Made by a program: the position numbers and the translations under genes
The notes under the pieces: generated by a model
What the model was told of the DNA's origin: nothing
Database searches by the model: none
What the model saw: the letters and a program-made list of their open reading frames with translations, nothing else
Shown here: positions 23,501 through 31,795 of the stretch, one piece after another
Position numbering within the stretch: position 1 is the stretch's first letter
How the letters are laid out: the number at the start of each line of letters is the position of its first letter
NCBI GenBank assembly: GCA_947462335.1
Contig: OX381706.1
Span: 20,436,784-20,500,783, forward strand
DNA length: 64,000 nt
Origin: Harmothoe impar
Taxonomy: Eukaryota > Annelida > Polychaeta > Phyllodocida > Polynoidae
Direction of reading: 5' to 3'

Positions 23501-25371
23501 GCCGTGGTCGGGCACCACGTCTATATCAGCTACTGGGCACGCAGGTGGGCTACTTTGGTGACATAGATTCAATAGACTTATCTTTAAGTTATTTCTTTAA
23601 CAATTTAATTGCATTAATGTCCTTTATCTCCTTGATGCATGAAGCTGCCCTGGATATTTAATCACTGACGACAAAGGGCACCAAGATAATTAAAACACTA
23701 CGCGGCCTTAATTAATGCTGAGATTGAAATTCTTTTATAAATTGTGCGAACTTTAATTCTAAGGGTCAGCATACGCATTCCCTTATTCTATTAAAGCCTG
23801 CAATCTCTATCTCCACACAGGTCGTTACTACGGCTGGACCTGACCACTGGGAGGGTGGAGGCTCTGACAGAACCCGTGTTTGCTAGGATAACCGACATCA
23901 AGGAGTACTGGAGGCTACCACCCAAAGATAAACGTACTGTTTGGTTGTATTACCTTCATTTAATTAGAGTTAAATTATTTTCCCAATTGACACATTTGAA
24001 GCATCTTATTGTTAGATTTGATGTTTATTTTCTTTAAACAATAGAATTCAATCCGGTTATAATTCCATTTTACATGAAATGGCTATAAACATTTAAATTT
24101 CTGGACGGCCTGTGACCAGATTTCTGAACCTTGTGCTCCATGTTATGTGATCCATAGGAGTCTATTTTGTATTTGACTGTACCAATTCTCCTTCAACAGC
24201 AACAACAAAGGCCCCACAGTCACCAAAGTCTACACCCAAAGTACCCACATTTCCTGGAGATCCCAGTTCTCGGCCAAATGTCGCAGCAGGTAAAGCGGAT
24301 CTCTTTTATGTGTAAAGATACAAGTTGGCAGACTTATCAATCATTACATGGGTATATAATATTATTTCTAATCTTTTGCCCTACTTATTGCATAGCTCCG
24401 AACTATTTTAGTATTTATTTTCCCCAAATTACGTCACGCCGAGGTTAGTGGGGCTCTCCGTCAGAGTGTGACATACAATGATAGAGGTAAAGGGGAAAAG
24501 CATGACTAGGGGGTGGGTGGGTGTTGGAATTGGTTCATATTTGTGTAACGTAATTTATGGACGCCCCTTATGAGCGATCAATACTTCAAAAAAATTCGAT
24601 CTAGGCCTCTCCAAATAATATACTTGTTTCTCATCACTTAGTCGTAAGAAATGTGACGAAGGCGCTGTAAGCTTCAATTTTATAGCAAATAGGCCCCTAT
24701 TTGTCTAACTTTGTCATGTTTTTCCGTTCAACAACAACAACAACAACATCTCAGAAAGACGATTTTGGTGATGCGCGCGGTAATCAAAAACAAGAATATT
24801 ATTTGGAGTGGCCTTAGAGAGGTATTTAATATTAGTACATGGTTGTGTTGCAGCTAAGGGCTTCTTCAATCAGGGGGTCCCCATGCCCATCGTGATCGGC
24901 GCGGCAGGAGGCGTCCTCGTGCTCATCGCCGTCATCGTCGTCGTCGCCTGCTTCCTGTCACGACGCCGGCGCCGGAAGCAGCCTGCCCCCACCGCCGTCG
25001 GCACCGGTCCGTCACATGACAACCCTACCTACGTCACGACCGAGCTGGTCGGCGACACCGTCTACGAGGGACTTCCGGGAGCTACTTCCGGCCACCCTGA
25101 CGTCCGGCGGTCGCGTGACTCAGCAGATTTACCGGATATCGTCATGGGTCCTGATGGCATCCCAATGAAGCCCATGGCGAGGGAGGAGAGCGAGGCGCCT
25201 CCCCTGCCCTCCCCCCGCAGTCCTAGTGTGGGGACCCCTCCTCCAGGGTCGGTGGGGGAGCAGCTTAGTGGGGACGGGACTACAGAGGACAGGTTCGTCT
25301 TCCCACTGGACAGTGAGCAACTCGTGGTGGACGATGATGAACGACCCGGATCTCAAACCGACCGCAACTAG
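5413..25371 (+). CDS. LRP-like receptor: YWTD propellers, EGF, TM, NPxY tail (5' incomplete)
   Basis: Seventeen exons join in phase over about 20 kb to give 960 residues ending at a TAG. Order: three YWTD-type blades (KMYWCDWG, LFWVDDF, YLFVTDQQ), an EGF module, a second run of blades, a second EGF module, a third run of blades, a Pro/Thr-rich linker, a transmembrane helix (IVIGAAGGVLVLIAVIVVVA) stopped by RRRRRK, and a cytoplasmic tail. The tail has NPTY at 25021-25032 and a YEGL sequence, known classes of endocytosis and adaptor-binding motif in LDL-receptor relatives. No LDL-receptor class A repeat is visible, and no EGF follows the third propeller. The first propeller lacks about three blades, and no signal peptide was found, so the N-terminus is missing or lies in undetected exons upstream. 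One intron houses an 8.5-kb mobile element. Orthology to a specific LRP is not claimed. Confidence 0.9.
5941..6085 (+). CDS. LRP-like exon: last blade of first visible propeller
   Basis: The acceptor TTGTTTTCAG and donor GTAAGT are strong. It encodes NYLFVTDQQYKTVRIF and ends with one base of a split Ser codon. Confidence 0.9.
6453..6566 (+). CDS. LRP-like exon: EGF module 1
   Basis: A phase 1-1 exon with six cysteines in EGF spacing, beginning S-D-C-A and ending G-T-C-T. This is the usual module that follows a YWTD propeller. Confidence 0.9.
6812..7135. repeat. 30-bp minisatellite in LRP intron
   Basis: About eleven tandem units of TCGTAAGGGTCAGTAGTATA followed by TTGAAATGG, decaying towards the 3' end. 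A degenerate relative lies in a later intron of the same gene at 22890-23200. Confidence 0.9.
7268..7534 (+). CDS. LRP-like exon: start of second propeller
   Basis: Phase 1 exon between CCCCACACAG and GTAACG. It encodes ENGRLGDPMYVYSVG and, later, SGSIFYADGRGISRV, a YWTD-type blade core. Confidence 0.9.
7700..7772 (-). tRNA. tRNA-like sequence inside LTR (Arg-TCG-like), copy 1
   Basis: On the minus strand 73 nt fold as a tRNA: acceptor GGGGAAG with TTTCTCC and discriminator A; D arm GCTC/GAGC with AGTGGTA loop (A box); T arm GTGGG/CCCGC with TTCGAGT loop (B box). The anticodon region reads CTTCGGA, implying TCG (Arg), but the anticodon stem fits best with an 8-nt loop. It may be a Pol III promoter module rather than a translating tRNA. 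Confidence 0.6.
8063..8076 (-). other. primer-binding site matching the LTR's own tRNA
   Basis: TGGTGGAGAAAGCG on the minus strand, one base after the LTR terminus. It is the exact complement of the 3' end of the embedded tRNA-like sequence once the post-transcriptional CCA is added (CGCTTTCTCC-A-CCA). Confidence 0.75.
8102..8174 (-). tRNA. tRNA-like sequence inside LTR, copy 2
   Basis: Same as the copy at 7700-7772 except for one C-to-T (minus strand) change in the T loop (TTCGAGT to TTTGAGT), which damages the B box at a CpG. Confidence 0.5.
8617..8767 (+). CDS. LRP-like exon: YWTD blade
   Basis: Acceptor GTTCCCCAG, donor GTAGGT. It encodes MAVDWLSSNLYYTDGVSG and SPRGLAVDPTAG, the typical blade plus P-x-G-L-A-V-D linker. 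Its 3' part was copied three times into the following intron. Confidence 0.9.
8870..9222 (+). repeat. three tandem copies of an exon 3' end with its splice donor
   Basis: Units of about 115 bp each contain the last 70 or so bases of the preceding exon (TACCCCACCCTCCTG through GACCCCACAGCC), an intact GTAGGTACAG or GTAAGTACAG donor, and intron sequence with a TTAACCCTTTAA motif. Each unit has a TA insertion relative to the real exon. Confidence 0.85.
9595..9896 (+). repeat. 45-bp minisatellite abutting a splice acceptor
   Basis: About seven units of AGAATAGTACGTTAATTCTT followed by ACTCATGTTGGCCCAACCTG and T-A-(A/G)-C. The last, diverged unit provides the CTTGTTGCAG acceptor of the next LRP exon. 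Confidence 0.9.
9900..10028 (+). CDS. LRP-like exon: YWTD blade
   Basis: Encodes KMYWVDISQSVIWEADM and GEGLALDPHEKR, with its phase matching both neighbours. Confidence 0.9.
10060..10215. repeat. cluster of ACAGTAGAATCTACTGT palindromes
   Basis: Several near-perfect palindromes built on CTACAGTA(C/G)AATCTACTG, in both orientations. The same motif occurs once per chassis in the two large elements (near 15000, 45815 and 51478). Confidence 0.6.
10262..10415. repeat. MITE family A, copy 2 (truncated)
   Basis: Contains CCCTTTAATGTGCTATCATA, GAATGCAGCCATGGCGAG and the GCCGACCTGAAGGGGTTGAT middle segment. The right end is missing. Confidence 0.65.
10609..10720 (+). CDS. LRP-like exon: YWTD blade
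   Basis: Encodes LYWTQKSGILSVNLNGGDKK and ends AIYQ in phase 0 before GTATGT, like the 5413-5680 exon. Confidence 0.9.
11375..11522 (+). CDS. LRP-like exon: last blade of second propeller
   Basis: Encodes DYFAWSDGRNGLFFGEK and a Ser-rich tail. It is in phase with the EGF exon that follows. Confidence 0.9.
11575..11905. repeat. degenerate inverted-repeat element
   Basis: TTATTCAGGTGACGTGG at one end and GATCAGGTCACCTGAAACAT at the other form diverged inverted ends. It is loosely related to MITE family B. Confidence 0.4.
11965..12084 (+). CDS. LRP-like exon: EGF module 2
   Basis: Six cysteines in EGF spacing: PCDVQNGGCSQICIP, then CHCSIGF and KTCIS. Phase 1-1, as for EGF module 1. Confidence 0.92.
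12176..12570 (+). promoter_or_regulatory. element 1 left TIR: array of transcription-factor-like motifs
   Basis: Beyond the 70-bp tip, blocks repeat with CAGCCAATCAGAGG (CCAAT box), GGTCACGTGACC (E-box), ATTTGCAT (octamer), ATTACGTAAT, GGCCACGCCCCC (GC/CACC box) and TTGATCACGTGA. At 12580-12720 three units of TTTGTAAACAACACCACG-type FOX-like sequence follow. Matches are to well-known consensus motifs by eye; binding is inferred. Confidence 0.6.
12733..13863 (-). CDS. alanine-rich repeat protein of element 1, 376 aa
   Basis: An ATG frame (ATG at 13861-13863, TAA at 12733-12735). Residues 1-60 are of mixed composition, with a WLESVRATSAAIAAARARRE start to the helical part. The remainder is about half alanine with regularly placed Asp/Glu, as in EDAAAAAAAALDTYD, which recurs many times and is encoded by GCA/GCT-rich (CAG) repeats. 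It would fold as long helices or coiled coil if translated. I do not recognise a family. A CAG-expansion reading frame without function is possible for the C-terminal half, but the unique N-terminus and upstream TACATAAG...GAGTGAAAC box, shared with element 2, favour a real gene. Confidence 0.5.
13895..14795. promoter_or_regulatory. element 1 divergent control region with four repeat blocks
   Basis: Lies between the minus-strand alanine-rich ORF and the + strand micro-exon gene. Blocks repeat CACCCCCTGTAG followed by TTTGTATACAC (near 14212, 14428, 14540 and 14636), AGGTGAAAACAA (near 14471, 14579, 14749; IRF/ISRE-like) and GCGTCACACCTGTCGTTAA (T-box-like TCACACCT). Much of this is shared with element 2 at 50400-51240. 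Confidence 0.55.
14786..14794 (+). promoter_or_regulatory. TATA box of element 1 micro-exon gene
   Basis: TATATAAAG within CAGCTATATAAAGAGCCTCA, conserved exactly in both arms of element 2 (51235-51243 +, 46059-46067 -). Confidence 0.65.
14865..14900 (+). CDS. micro-exon 1 of element 1 gene (12 codons, hydrophobic)
   Basis: An ATG about 70 bp below the TATA box opens MGHTGYLLIAVW, directly followed by a consensus donor GTGAGT. It looks like the start of a signal peptide cut by a phase-0 intron. The equivalent ATG region and GTGAGTAGATC donor are conserved in element 2, where the frame is shifted. The gene is predicted from promoter, ATG and donor only. Confidence 0.35.
15118..15317 (+). CDS. 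possible exon 2 of element 1 gene
   Basis: After a T-rich tract and an A-rich stretch ending AAAAAAAG, an open frame runs about 65 codons to TAA at 15315-15317. It is basic and helical (KFKLNKRQFERLLVAVKDAN) and ends SYDAREHFNA. The 3' part (GTCAGATGGCGCCACAATAG) is conserved in element 2 but the 5' part is not. The acceptor is not well defined and the phase with exon 1 is unproven. Confidence 0.3.
15545..15717 (+). ncRNA. hairpin-rich 3' region with AATAAA
   Basis: Successive stems: AAGGGCCCCC/GGGGGCCCTT (15551-15577), an ATGCTGC/GCAGCAT long-range pair, CCAACTGAC/GTCAGTTGG (15661-15681), and TGGCCCCT-CTTT-AGGGGCCA (15683-15702). AATAAATAAAG follows at once. The last stem has a 4-nt pyrimidine loop and resembles a histone mRNA 3' stem-loop in shape though not in exact sequence. 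It is probably the 3' UTR of the micro-exon gene or a structured RNA. Confidence 0.4.
16196..16950. repeat. tandem duplication of about 377 bp inside element 1
   Basis: The unit starting CACCCCGTGTCTCTTTGTCC at 16199 is repeated at 16577 with over 90% identity, down to GGGGATAGTCTGGCAGC. No coding capacity is evident. Confidence 0.85.
17020..17195. repeat. MITE family A, copy 3
   Basis: GTCGCATAGCGCTTTAATGT at the left and GCGCATTAAAGCACTATGCT at the right, around GAATGCAGC hairpins. It is nested inside element 1. Confidence 0.75.
17477..17570. repeat. (CA)n and (AGAC)n microsatellite
   Basis: About 20 CA units followed by AGAC-type repeats. Confidence 0.95.
17803..18162 (-). pseudogene. 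coiled-coil ORF of element 1 with a premature stop
   Basis: An ATG at 18162 opens an 11-codon frame ended by TGA at 18127-18129. The same frame then continues from an ATG at 18123 to a stop just after residues KDYHAL near 17806. It holds two tandem 84-bp repeats (DAAVEKEFVAALQREE twice) and then a charged helical tail. The second repeat has CGA exactly where the first has TGA, so the stop is most simply a CpG deamination. Function unknown; Glu/Gln/Arg-rich helices suggest a coiled coil. Confidence 0.45.
18308..18512. repeat. MITE-like element, about 205 bp
   Basis: Inverted ends GTACGGTCGCGATAAAG and GTACTGTCGCGATTAAG. The inside carries TATAAGCGCC motifs also found at 32160-32270. Nested in element 1. 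Confidence 0.55.
19423..19491. repeat. perfect-stem hairpin element
   Basis: TCACATTGGCAGTCGCGG and CCGCGACTGCAATGTGA are inverted with one mismatch around a 30-bp loop. Nested in element 1. Confidence 0.6.
19655..20000. repeat. degenerate GACATG/TTCTTAAAATTCGA repeats
   Basis: Short units of the type ATTTCTTAAATTCGACAT with GTGACATGG. The same family appears in the centre of element 2 (48180-48320) and just outside its right end (52740-52975). Confidence 0.6.
20220..20694 (-). promoter_or_regulatory. element 1 right TIR with motif array
   Basis: Inverted counterpart of 12176-12570 with the same CCAAT, CACGTG, ATGCAAAT and GGGCGTGG blocks in different copy number. It also has a GGTCACGTGACCGGAAGC unit that adds an ETS-like core. 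Confidence 0.6.
21051..21178 (+). CDS. LRP-like exon: start of third propeller
   Basis: Acceptor CCCCCCTATAG; phase matches EGF exon 2 across the inserted element. Encodes RGRFLVFVDPYHKQVYQLNL and ends before GTCAGT in phase 0. Confidence 0.85.
21475..21530. repeat. MITE family A fragment
   Basis: Only the middle portion is left: ATCATGCCGACCCTTAGACG, GGTTGATAC and TTAAAGGGTTAA. Confidence 0.5.
21549..21663 (+). CDS. LRP-like exon: YWAD blade
   Basis: Encodes VSMDVVRERLYWADDSAGVI, a clear blade, and ends with one base of a split Gly codon. Confidence 0.9.
22047..22221 (+). CDS. LRP-like exon: propeller blade
   Basis: Encodes SNRVIFNWKDRRSYDSAIYM and DLKGDNKVMFENVTQSTKFA, with phases 1-2 consistent with neighbours. 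Confidence 0.88.
22663..22802 (+). CDS. LRP-like exon: YWGD blade
   Basis: Encodes VYWGDVSGGADTWSIYQKS. The acceptor CACACCCTCTAG is chosen because only it keeps phase. Confidence 0.88.
22890..23200. repeat. degenerate minisatellite in LRP intron
   Basis: Irregular units of GGTCAGTAGTATATGGAAAT with GGGTGAGG. It is a diverged relative of the array at 6812-7135. Confidence 0.6.
23394..23544 (+). CDS. LRP-like exon: YWCT blade
   Basis: Encodes NRLYWCTTTEVWRSGLGGEN and ends YWAR with a split Arg codon. Confidence 0.9.
23625..23715. repeat. MITE family A fragment
   Basis: TTGATGCATGAAGCTGCCCT, then GACGACAAAGGGCACC and TTAAAACACTACGCGGCC. Confidence 0.55.
23821..23933 (+). CDS. LRP-like exon: last blade of third propeller
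   Basis: Encodes SLLRLDLTTGRVEALTEPVF. Acceptor CTCCACACAG, donor GTACTG, phase matched on both sides. Confidence 0.88.
24200..24289 (+). CDS. LRP-like exon: Pro/Thr/Ser linker
   Basis: Encodes TTKAPQSPKSTPKVPTFPGD, a likely O-glycosylated stalk before the membrane. It replaces the EGF module expected after a propeller. Confidence 0.8.
24602..24816. repeat. MITE family C, copy 1
   Basis: Inverted ends TAGGCCTCTCCAAATAATAT and ATATTATTTGGAGTGGCCTTA-type, with TTGTTTCTCATCAC inside. The second copy is at 43052-43430. Confidence 0.7.
24854..25371 (+). CDS. LRP-like last exon: TM helix and cytoplasmic tail
   Basis: Acceptor GGTTGTGTTGCAG. Encodes the helix IVIGAAGGVLVLIAVIVVVA, a basic stop-transfer RRRRRK, NPTY, YEGL and an acidic C-terminus ending at TAG (25369-25371). 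Codon use is GC-rich, as in the other exons. Confidence 0.93.
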
Positions 25372-26584
25372 GATCTTTATGATAGCGAACAAATGAGAGT
25401 GGACTTGTTCCGGCGACCACCGTGTGTACGCTGACCTCAGCTTATCTCGTGAGGAGTTGGCTCTATCCACGGAAAGTCGCTTGTTCTTGGCAAGCTGTGG
25501 TGTGTGGGTGTCTGGTATACTATGAACGACATTTGGCCGACCCTCATGCTAGAAGGTCATCTTCCTGTATTACAGATTCTATTTCATTCAGATCAGATTA
25601 TACCAGGCTAAATCTCACGAGATATTCCGAGGACAGAACTAATATGACCGCGCGCAAGGGGAAAAAGCAGAATTATCCTTATCCAGATAGGGATATTGTA
25701 CTACCTGGGACCTGAACTAGGACTTTATACAGATTTTATACAGATGTAATGCTGGTGAAAAGTCATTGGATCTACGGGACTCGAATCTGGATCTTCCCAC
25801 CATGGACGAGTGTAGTAACTGCTGACCGATTCCTCAGGTCAATGGATCAGTAGGGAACAATGACTACCAAAGTGCTTTACATATGCCGGTTAACCGCAAC
25901 ACAGGGGCGTACACAGGAATTTGAGCTGCAATATACCCCTCCCAACTGCCTACAATGGTTCAGCGAGACCTGAATCAGATCTTCAGGGACCGAAACAGCC
26001 AATATCCACACTACCTTTTGGGTCTATGAGAACCTTATACATGACATTGAATGTCAAAGCTCAACGCTAGCCATCAATTGATGCTAAATATTGTGTGTGT
26101 ATATGTGGTGGTGTTTGTAGGGGGGGATTACCATAATGTGTGTTGATTGGATAAGTGGACTGTGGTCCAATTGCTAAAATGAGTTGAATGAGTTGAAGGT
26201 ATTCCTATTGAAGATCATTTTATAACTCCAACGTGGTTCTGAGTTAGGAAGTCGTGTTATTAATCCTTAACCAACCACAAATACATTGAGACATACAATG
26301 CCTGGATGTAACAACAGAAGAGATATATTATATATGTCTTTCTTGACTTCCATTATTTTATGGCATTACCGAGGGGTCGTTCAACAGGCCTGGCGACAGT
26401 TTGCAATAAGGAATCTCTATCAGAATACAGATAGGTGTGGTCAAACAGTGCTTCCAGATGTAGGGATGTAAAGCATATGTGATAATGGTATGGATGAAGG
26501 GACTAGACTATGACAACTGCCAAGTAGAAACGGCTGGCTGTTACTGACATTGTATATATACATGTATGGCGATTTAATGATTTA
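25372..26584 (+). other. LRP 3' UTR and downstream sequence
   Basis: No further coding exon is seen. I could not fix a poly(A) site. A tRNA-derived SINE fragment lies inside. Confidence 0.4.
25745..25860 (-). repeat. degenerate tRNA-derived SINE fragment
   Basis: On the minus strand a B-box-like GATTCGAGTCCCG follows, at tRNA distance, an A-box-like GTCAGCAGTTACTACACTCG. Too diverged to be a tRNA gene. Confidence 0.35.
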
Positions 26585-26810
26585 TGTCATCTGCATGCTC
26601 GTCATTATGCACGAATGCAGCCATGGCGAATTACTTGCAAGAGCTGCATTCATGCATGATGCCAACCATACAGTGTTGATTCACTTCTGAAAGGTCGGTT
26701 TTATGCATGAATGCGACCCTGGTGAGTAACTCGCCAGGGATGCATTCATGCATCATGACGACAAAGGTATAGTACCTTAAAGCATTATGCAGTCGCTAAA
26801 GGGTTAACAC
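26585..26810. repeat. MITE family A copy
   Basis: Well-formed nested hairpins: TGCACGAATGCAGCCATGGC with its mirror, and CCCTGGTGAGTAACTCGCCA, ending at CTAAAGGGTTAA. Confidence 0.75.
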
Positions 26811-27800
26811 CAACCGACCATGCACATCATAATGCCAGACCTAATCAAACACAGGGCTTAAATAGTTGAGACCACTGAGTAGAATGTCAGAGACATCACT
26901 TAAAAGGTGGCAACATTGGGGTGCTACAAGACTTCAGATGATAATGATGCTGATGATGGGGTTTTAAAATCAATGCAGCCGAAGGCTGGTCAGCAGGTTC
27001 ACAGAGCCAGTACGGATCTAACCGGGGAGACTTAAAGGGGCATTCTCACCACTCGCACTTACCACATAGCAGACTAGAACAGTACTAGAACTGTGAGTGG
27101 GATACGCTCGGTGATTATGCCACTTTAATGTTTTCGCTGTGTTTATAAGCGGCATCGACATTGGGTCCATAGTTACACATGTGATAATCACTACCATAAC
27201 CATGCTAGGTGGTCATCGTCAAATCTATCAATTATCAATCATTATGCAAAACTGGTATACTAGAATACAACTAAAATTGATCATCAATATTAAGATGACC
27301 AGTACAGGGAAAATGAGTCTTTCCTCGAAATGAGGCCTATATTTCCAGTGATGGTCACAGTCACATTTCATTTTTGGGGATACAAGAGTTAATCTGTACT
27401 GAAATCGCCATATTAATGCCCCGTTGAATACAATGTAGCCGTATTTCATGGCTGGATTGAATGTTGGATTTCCTTCATTTTGCATCAAAAACCAAAAAAA
27501 ATGAACACAAAGGCCACGTCCATGGGTTCCTTTCCGTTCTTCACTCATTGGCCTTGGGACCATATCAATCTTGCTCTACGGCCTCGTGTGATACCGCCCC
27601 AGAGCCAACTCGTGAAGAACAATGGAATGGGAACCCATAGTCGTTGGCCTTTGTCTATCTAATATTTCAATTGATTTCAACCTTCCAAGATTTTCTTAAC
27701 GATGTCATGATTCCTTATTATCATTTTGATAATGGTTGTACATGTACTCAGAAGAGACTGATTTCAATCATATTGATTGTTATTGTAGCCGGAGAAGACT

Positions 27801-28135
27801 GTATTTGACGTAATAAGCGCACAGTGCAAATAAAAAAATAAAATTTTAACTTAAAATAATAAAAATCTAATTTAATTCTATAAAGCGCACACTCCCACAC
27901 TTTTTTTCCAATTGTTTTGCTAATGCTGTACTACATTCAATGTAATATGCACACAATTTGTTAAACAAGTTATTATAAACAAGTTTCTAGTAGTTTAGAG
28001 TTCTTTTGAGCTCAAAATTGGGGTTTTTTGTGGGTTTTTTTTTTTTTTTGGGCGGGGGGGGTTATAGTCTAAAATCGGCCCAAAGGGAGGGGGATGTGCG
28101 CCTATTAGGGAAATTGCGCTTATTACGTTGAATAC
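27801..28135. repeat. MITE-like element, 335 bp
   Basis: Inverted ends GTATTTGACGTAATAAGCGC and GTATTCAACGTAATAAGCGC. AT-rich interior with no coding capacity. Confidence 0.65.
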
Positions 28136-29640
28136 GGTATTCGTGTGGGTAAATATTCATATACCCAGACTGCACTGAATGAAAGGACAGCATTCATTAT
28201 AGGCTTTGTGCAATATGTAAATGTGTCATATCATTTTACTCTCAATATCAGGATCACATGCATATCATATGTCTGTAATTATAATATTTTTATAAACACA
28301 TATCTTATTTTTGCACTGAAATGGGTAACATTATTTTAAATGTAAGGTTTGAGGTATAATTCTTTTTCACAAAACAAGTGGATGCAATCTGGTCATAACT
28401 CCATTTTATATGAAATAGCTTTATTTAAATGATGGACGAACAATGGCGTAGTGGACATGCATATTCATACACAGTATACATGTATATATACCAATTTTGT
28501 GTCATGGCATATCATATGATTCAGTGAAAGCATGAACCAATTTAGGAAATCCTAGCGTATACTATAGTGAGATTTTATGGTACCTACCCAAAGGGGTATA
28601 TAAGTATATAGGTATATTACTGTTTCCATGAGCATAATCTCTATTGTATAGCAATGTTGACTATGACTAACATTAGGCATTTTACATATTAAAGTCTCAA
28701 TGTTGGCACGTCTGTGTGTATATATTCAATGATGCCAACCTAGGCCATATTAACAATGAAGACCGTGCAACGATGTCACCTTAAATAAAATATTTTACAG
28801 AAGAGAATCTGTATTGTGTGTTCCCTGTAAAGAAAACACCCAACCGTAGATTGCGACTAGTATACATGAAATTGTTATTAAAGGCAGTAAAATAAATGAT
28901 TCCATATACAGAAAATAAACTGTGTGTATATAATTATATCTGTACCTACTATCTTCTACATAATGGAGATTTTACAGCATCAAAATCAGTGTATAAGTGG
29001 ATCACTAGATGACTAACCGAGACAGGTGCCATTTATGAATGACCTTATAGTTCCGAGGAGAGTCATAATTGCTACTAGGCTAATAAAAAGAAGGTTGCGT
29101 TTGGGTAATCTTTTTAAAACCCTCTTTCAGGGGCAAGACAACATTTCCAAAACATGTTCAGGTACTTCTTTTTCAATTTGTTTTTAGGATGCTTTGGTCA
29201 ATTTAGTACATTTTACAGACAATTCTGGCGTTCAAAAATAATTAAAACCACAAACTAGGGCCAAGAAAAAGATGACCTGACCACAACTTCTTTTTTTAGG
29301 CCTTATAACAATGCCTCTCTATGAGAATGAGTCTGGTTGCCATTAGTTTGCAAAACAGACGTCTTTACGTACATCATTATCACACTTTAGTTAAGTGAAA
29401 ATATGTCTTTTTATACATGCATTATATAATATATGCAATTAAATAGGGCGTTATAGTATACCCACTTTCTGTAAAATAAAGTTTACATCATGAGATTGTG
29501 AAGTTTGAGAAGGAAAAGTGAGTCAGATAATAAAAATCGAAGGTGTGACTGCATCACAAATGACTCAGGGTCGGGGGGAAATGTAGTATCATCATATAGG
29601 AGTATACATATAATAATATTGTTCATCCCCAAATCCCAAG
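28136..29640. other. AT-rich intergenic sequence
   Basis: I see no gene, RNA or clear repeat here. Confidence 0.4.
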
Positions 29641-29905
29641 CTAATGTCCCAACCCCATGTCCCAACCCCCGAGTCTCACCCCCACGTCCCACCCCCGAGT
29701 CCCACCCCCGAGTCCCAACCCCGAGTCCCAACCCCGAGTCCCAACCCCGAGTCCCTCCCCCGAGTCCCAACCCCGAGTCCCAACCCCAAGTCCCAACCCC
29801 GAGTCCCAACCCCTAGTCCCACCCCCGAGTTCCACCCCTGAGTCCCAACCCCGAGTCCCACCCCCGAGTCTCACCCCCGAGTCCCAACCCCGAGTCCCTT
29901 CCCCT
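29641..29905. repeat. 12-bp minisatellite CCCCGAGTCCCA
   Basis: About 20 tandem units with small changes. The open frames across it are repeat artefacts, as all frames are open. Confidence 0.95.
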
Positions 29906-31580
29906 TCCCCTTCCCCCGTTAACTAGACTCAGGGTCAGGTAGAGGTGTGAAGGGAAATGTATCATTTATCATAGTAAGAAAGAGAAAGAGTGCACTCTTG
30001 TATTAATGGGATTCTTAAAGATGTGACCTTTGACCTTGATTTTGACCTTTTTCCGACCTAGATATCATCCTACACATAACAGAAATGAATTCAGCACCTT
30101 TGGTTTACCCTAGTCCACTATCCATATCCATCCATTGCTCCCCCTATTATATCCTGGCTGGACTGTTTCGGATAGCATACCCAAATTGTGCTTCACAAGT
30201 CAGGAACTCACAACTACCTATAGGCCTGCACCACACAACCTATAGGTCGCATGACGCAGGTGCCCTAAGAAAGCCACACCGAGTGAGGCAAGCCGCGCAA
30301 AAGAAGGGTATACTCAAAAAAAATGTGGACATTGACTTTCTTTTGGGGGGGTACTTAGGCCCAAATTCAAATTTTCATGTTCCCCGATCTTGGCTATCTA
30401 TGTCTTTTGTCCTCTCACGTCTATGTCAGACACACACTGAATAAAAAGCTCCCATGTCCATATTGTAAGTAACAGCGAATAGTGCTTAGTAGGGTCTGAG
30501 CTATATCCTACTACAGGGTTGTCTGTTTTTGTTCTCAAAATATTTGTCATGTATTGAACAACACTGGACAGCAACATATATATTAAATTACCATTAAATT
30601 ACCATACCGGTATCTAACATACTGCAGCGTATGTTGGGCCTAGTATATGATATAGGATGGCATCTCCTTTGGGAAGTAGTGTAGTACTTCCCTGTGTTAA
30701 ATTACCATTGGATCCAGTCAAAGCTTGCTGAAAAAAAGTGTCTCACCCCGGTTTGGTCGGCTGCCGAGATCTGTCCCATTGACTTAGCACTGAGCCCGTT
30801 CAATATGTAACTGTTAAATGTCAAGGGTTATCTACAGGCTCCCATAGGGCTCTATGCTGAAGCAAATTACCACCATTTTAGACACAAAATTAAAATCATG
30901 CTTTTCAGGGGGAAGCGTTTGAAAATGGATTAAAGCGCGATTACATAGGAAGGACAACATTGTACCGCATCTAATGACACAAAATTGAGAGAAAAAGCTC
31001 CAATTTTGAAGGAATGACAGCTGTTTTAAATTTTTCGCCGAGGAGCCCATCGCTACCCGTCGCACAAGACTCAGAGTAACCCTGAGTCAATTATGTCATG
31101 GTTACAACACTCAGATCCCATTGACATTCCGTCCTAAATGCACCCCTACTAGGCCTCCGAGAGCCTTTTACATCTTATCCAACGTATTCTATAACCAACT
31201 GTGCTACCATATATGGAGTGCATTATTATGGTTGGCTGTTTAGTGAGCAGCATTGAACTCTATGAAAAATAGTATTTCAAGCAGGCTTCCTATGTCGACT
31301 CACTTCATGACCTACCATAAGTGTACACATGTATACATGGGTACATAATACAATGGTGGAATATTTCATCAATACGAGATACGAGGTATCTGATCACCCA
31401 CTTTGAACATGTACTTACAGTGTAGAGTTCAACTTATTATTGGCAATTCGGGATATGGCTTAGCTGTGTAAATATTCTTTTGGATTTCCTTATATGTATA
31501 GATAGCACATAGGCCTTTATGCGCTACAATGTATAATCTTGACCCCTTCTTTTTTGTTAAACTTTCCAGTTCAAGTTAAA
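29906..31580. other. intergenic sequence, no gene seen
   Basis: Includes ACTCAGAGTAACCCTGAGTC near 31070, a motif that recurs near 34375 and may mark element ends. Nothing else is supported. Confidence 0.35.
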
Positions 31581-31584
31581 GGGA

Positions 31585-31795
31585 CATACTGCTGCAATGT
31601 GTTATGCCCTCTGTTGTCATGGTGAATAAATGTATCACGAAGAACCTTCGGGAGTGTATCAGCCCCATAGGATCGGCATGATACATGAATGCAGCACTGA
31701 CGAGTTACTTGTCAGGGCTGTATTCATGCATCGTGACGATAAAGAGCATACTATATTATATCTCTAGTACGAGTAACGACCCTTTAAGTACAAAG
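31585..31795. repeat. MITE family A copy
   Basis: Contains ATGTGTTATGCCCTCTGTTG, CATGAATGCAGCACTGACGA and its mirror GCTGTATTCATGCATCGTGA. Confidence 0.7.

Noticed and set aside
29483..29926. Gly/Trp- and Pro/Ser-rich frames across the 12-bp repeat
   Set aside because: Pure minisatellite translation. A 12-bp unit keeps every frame open.
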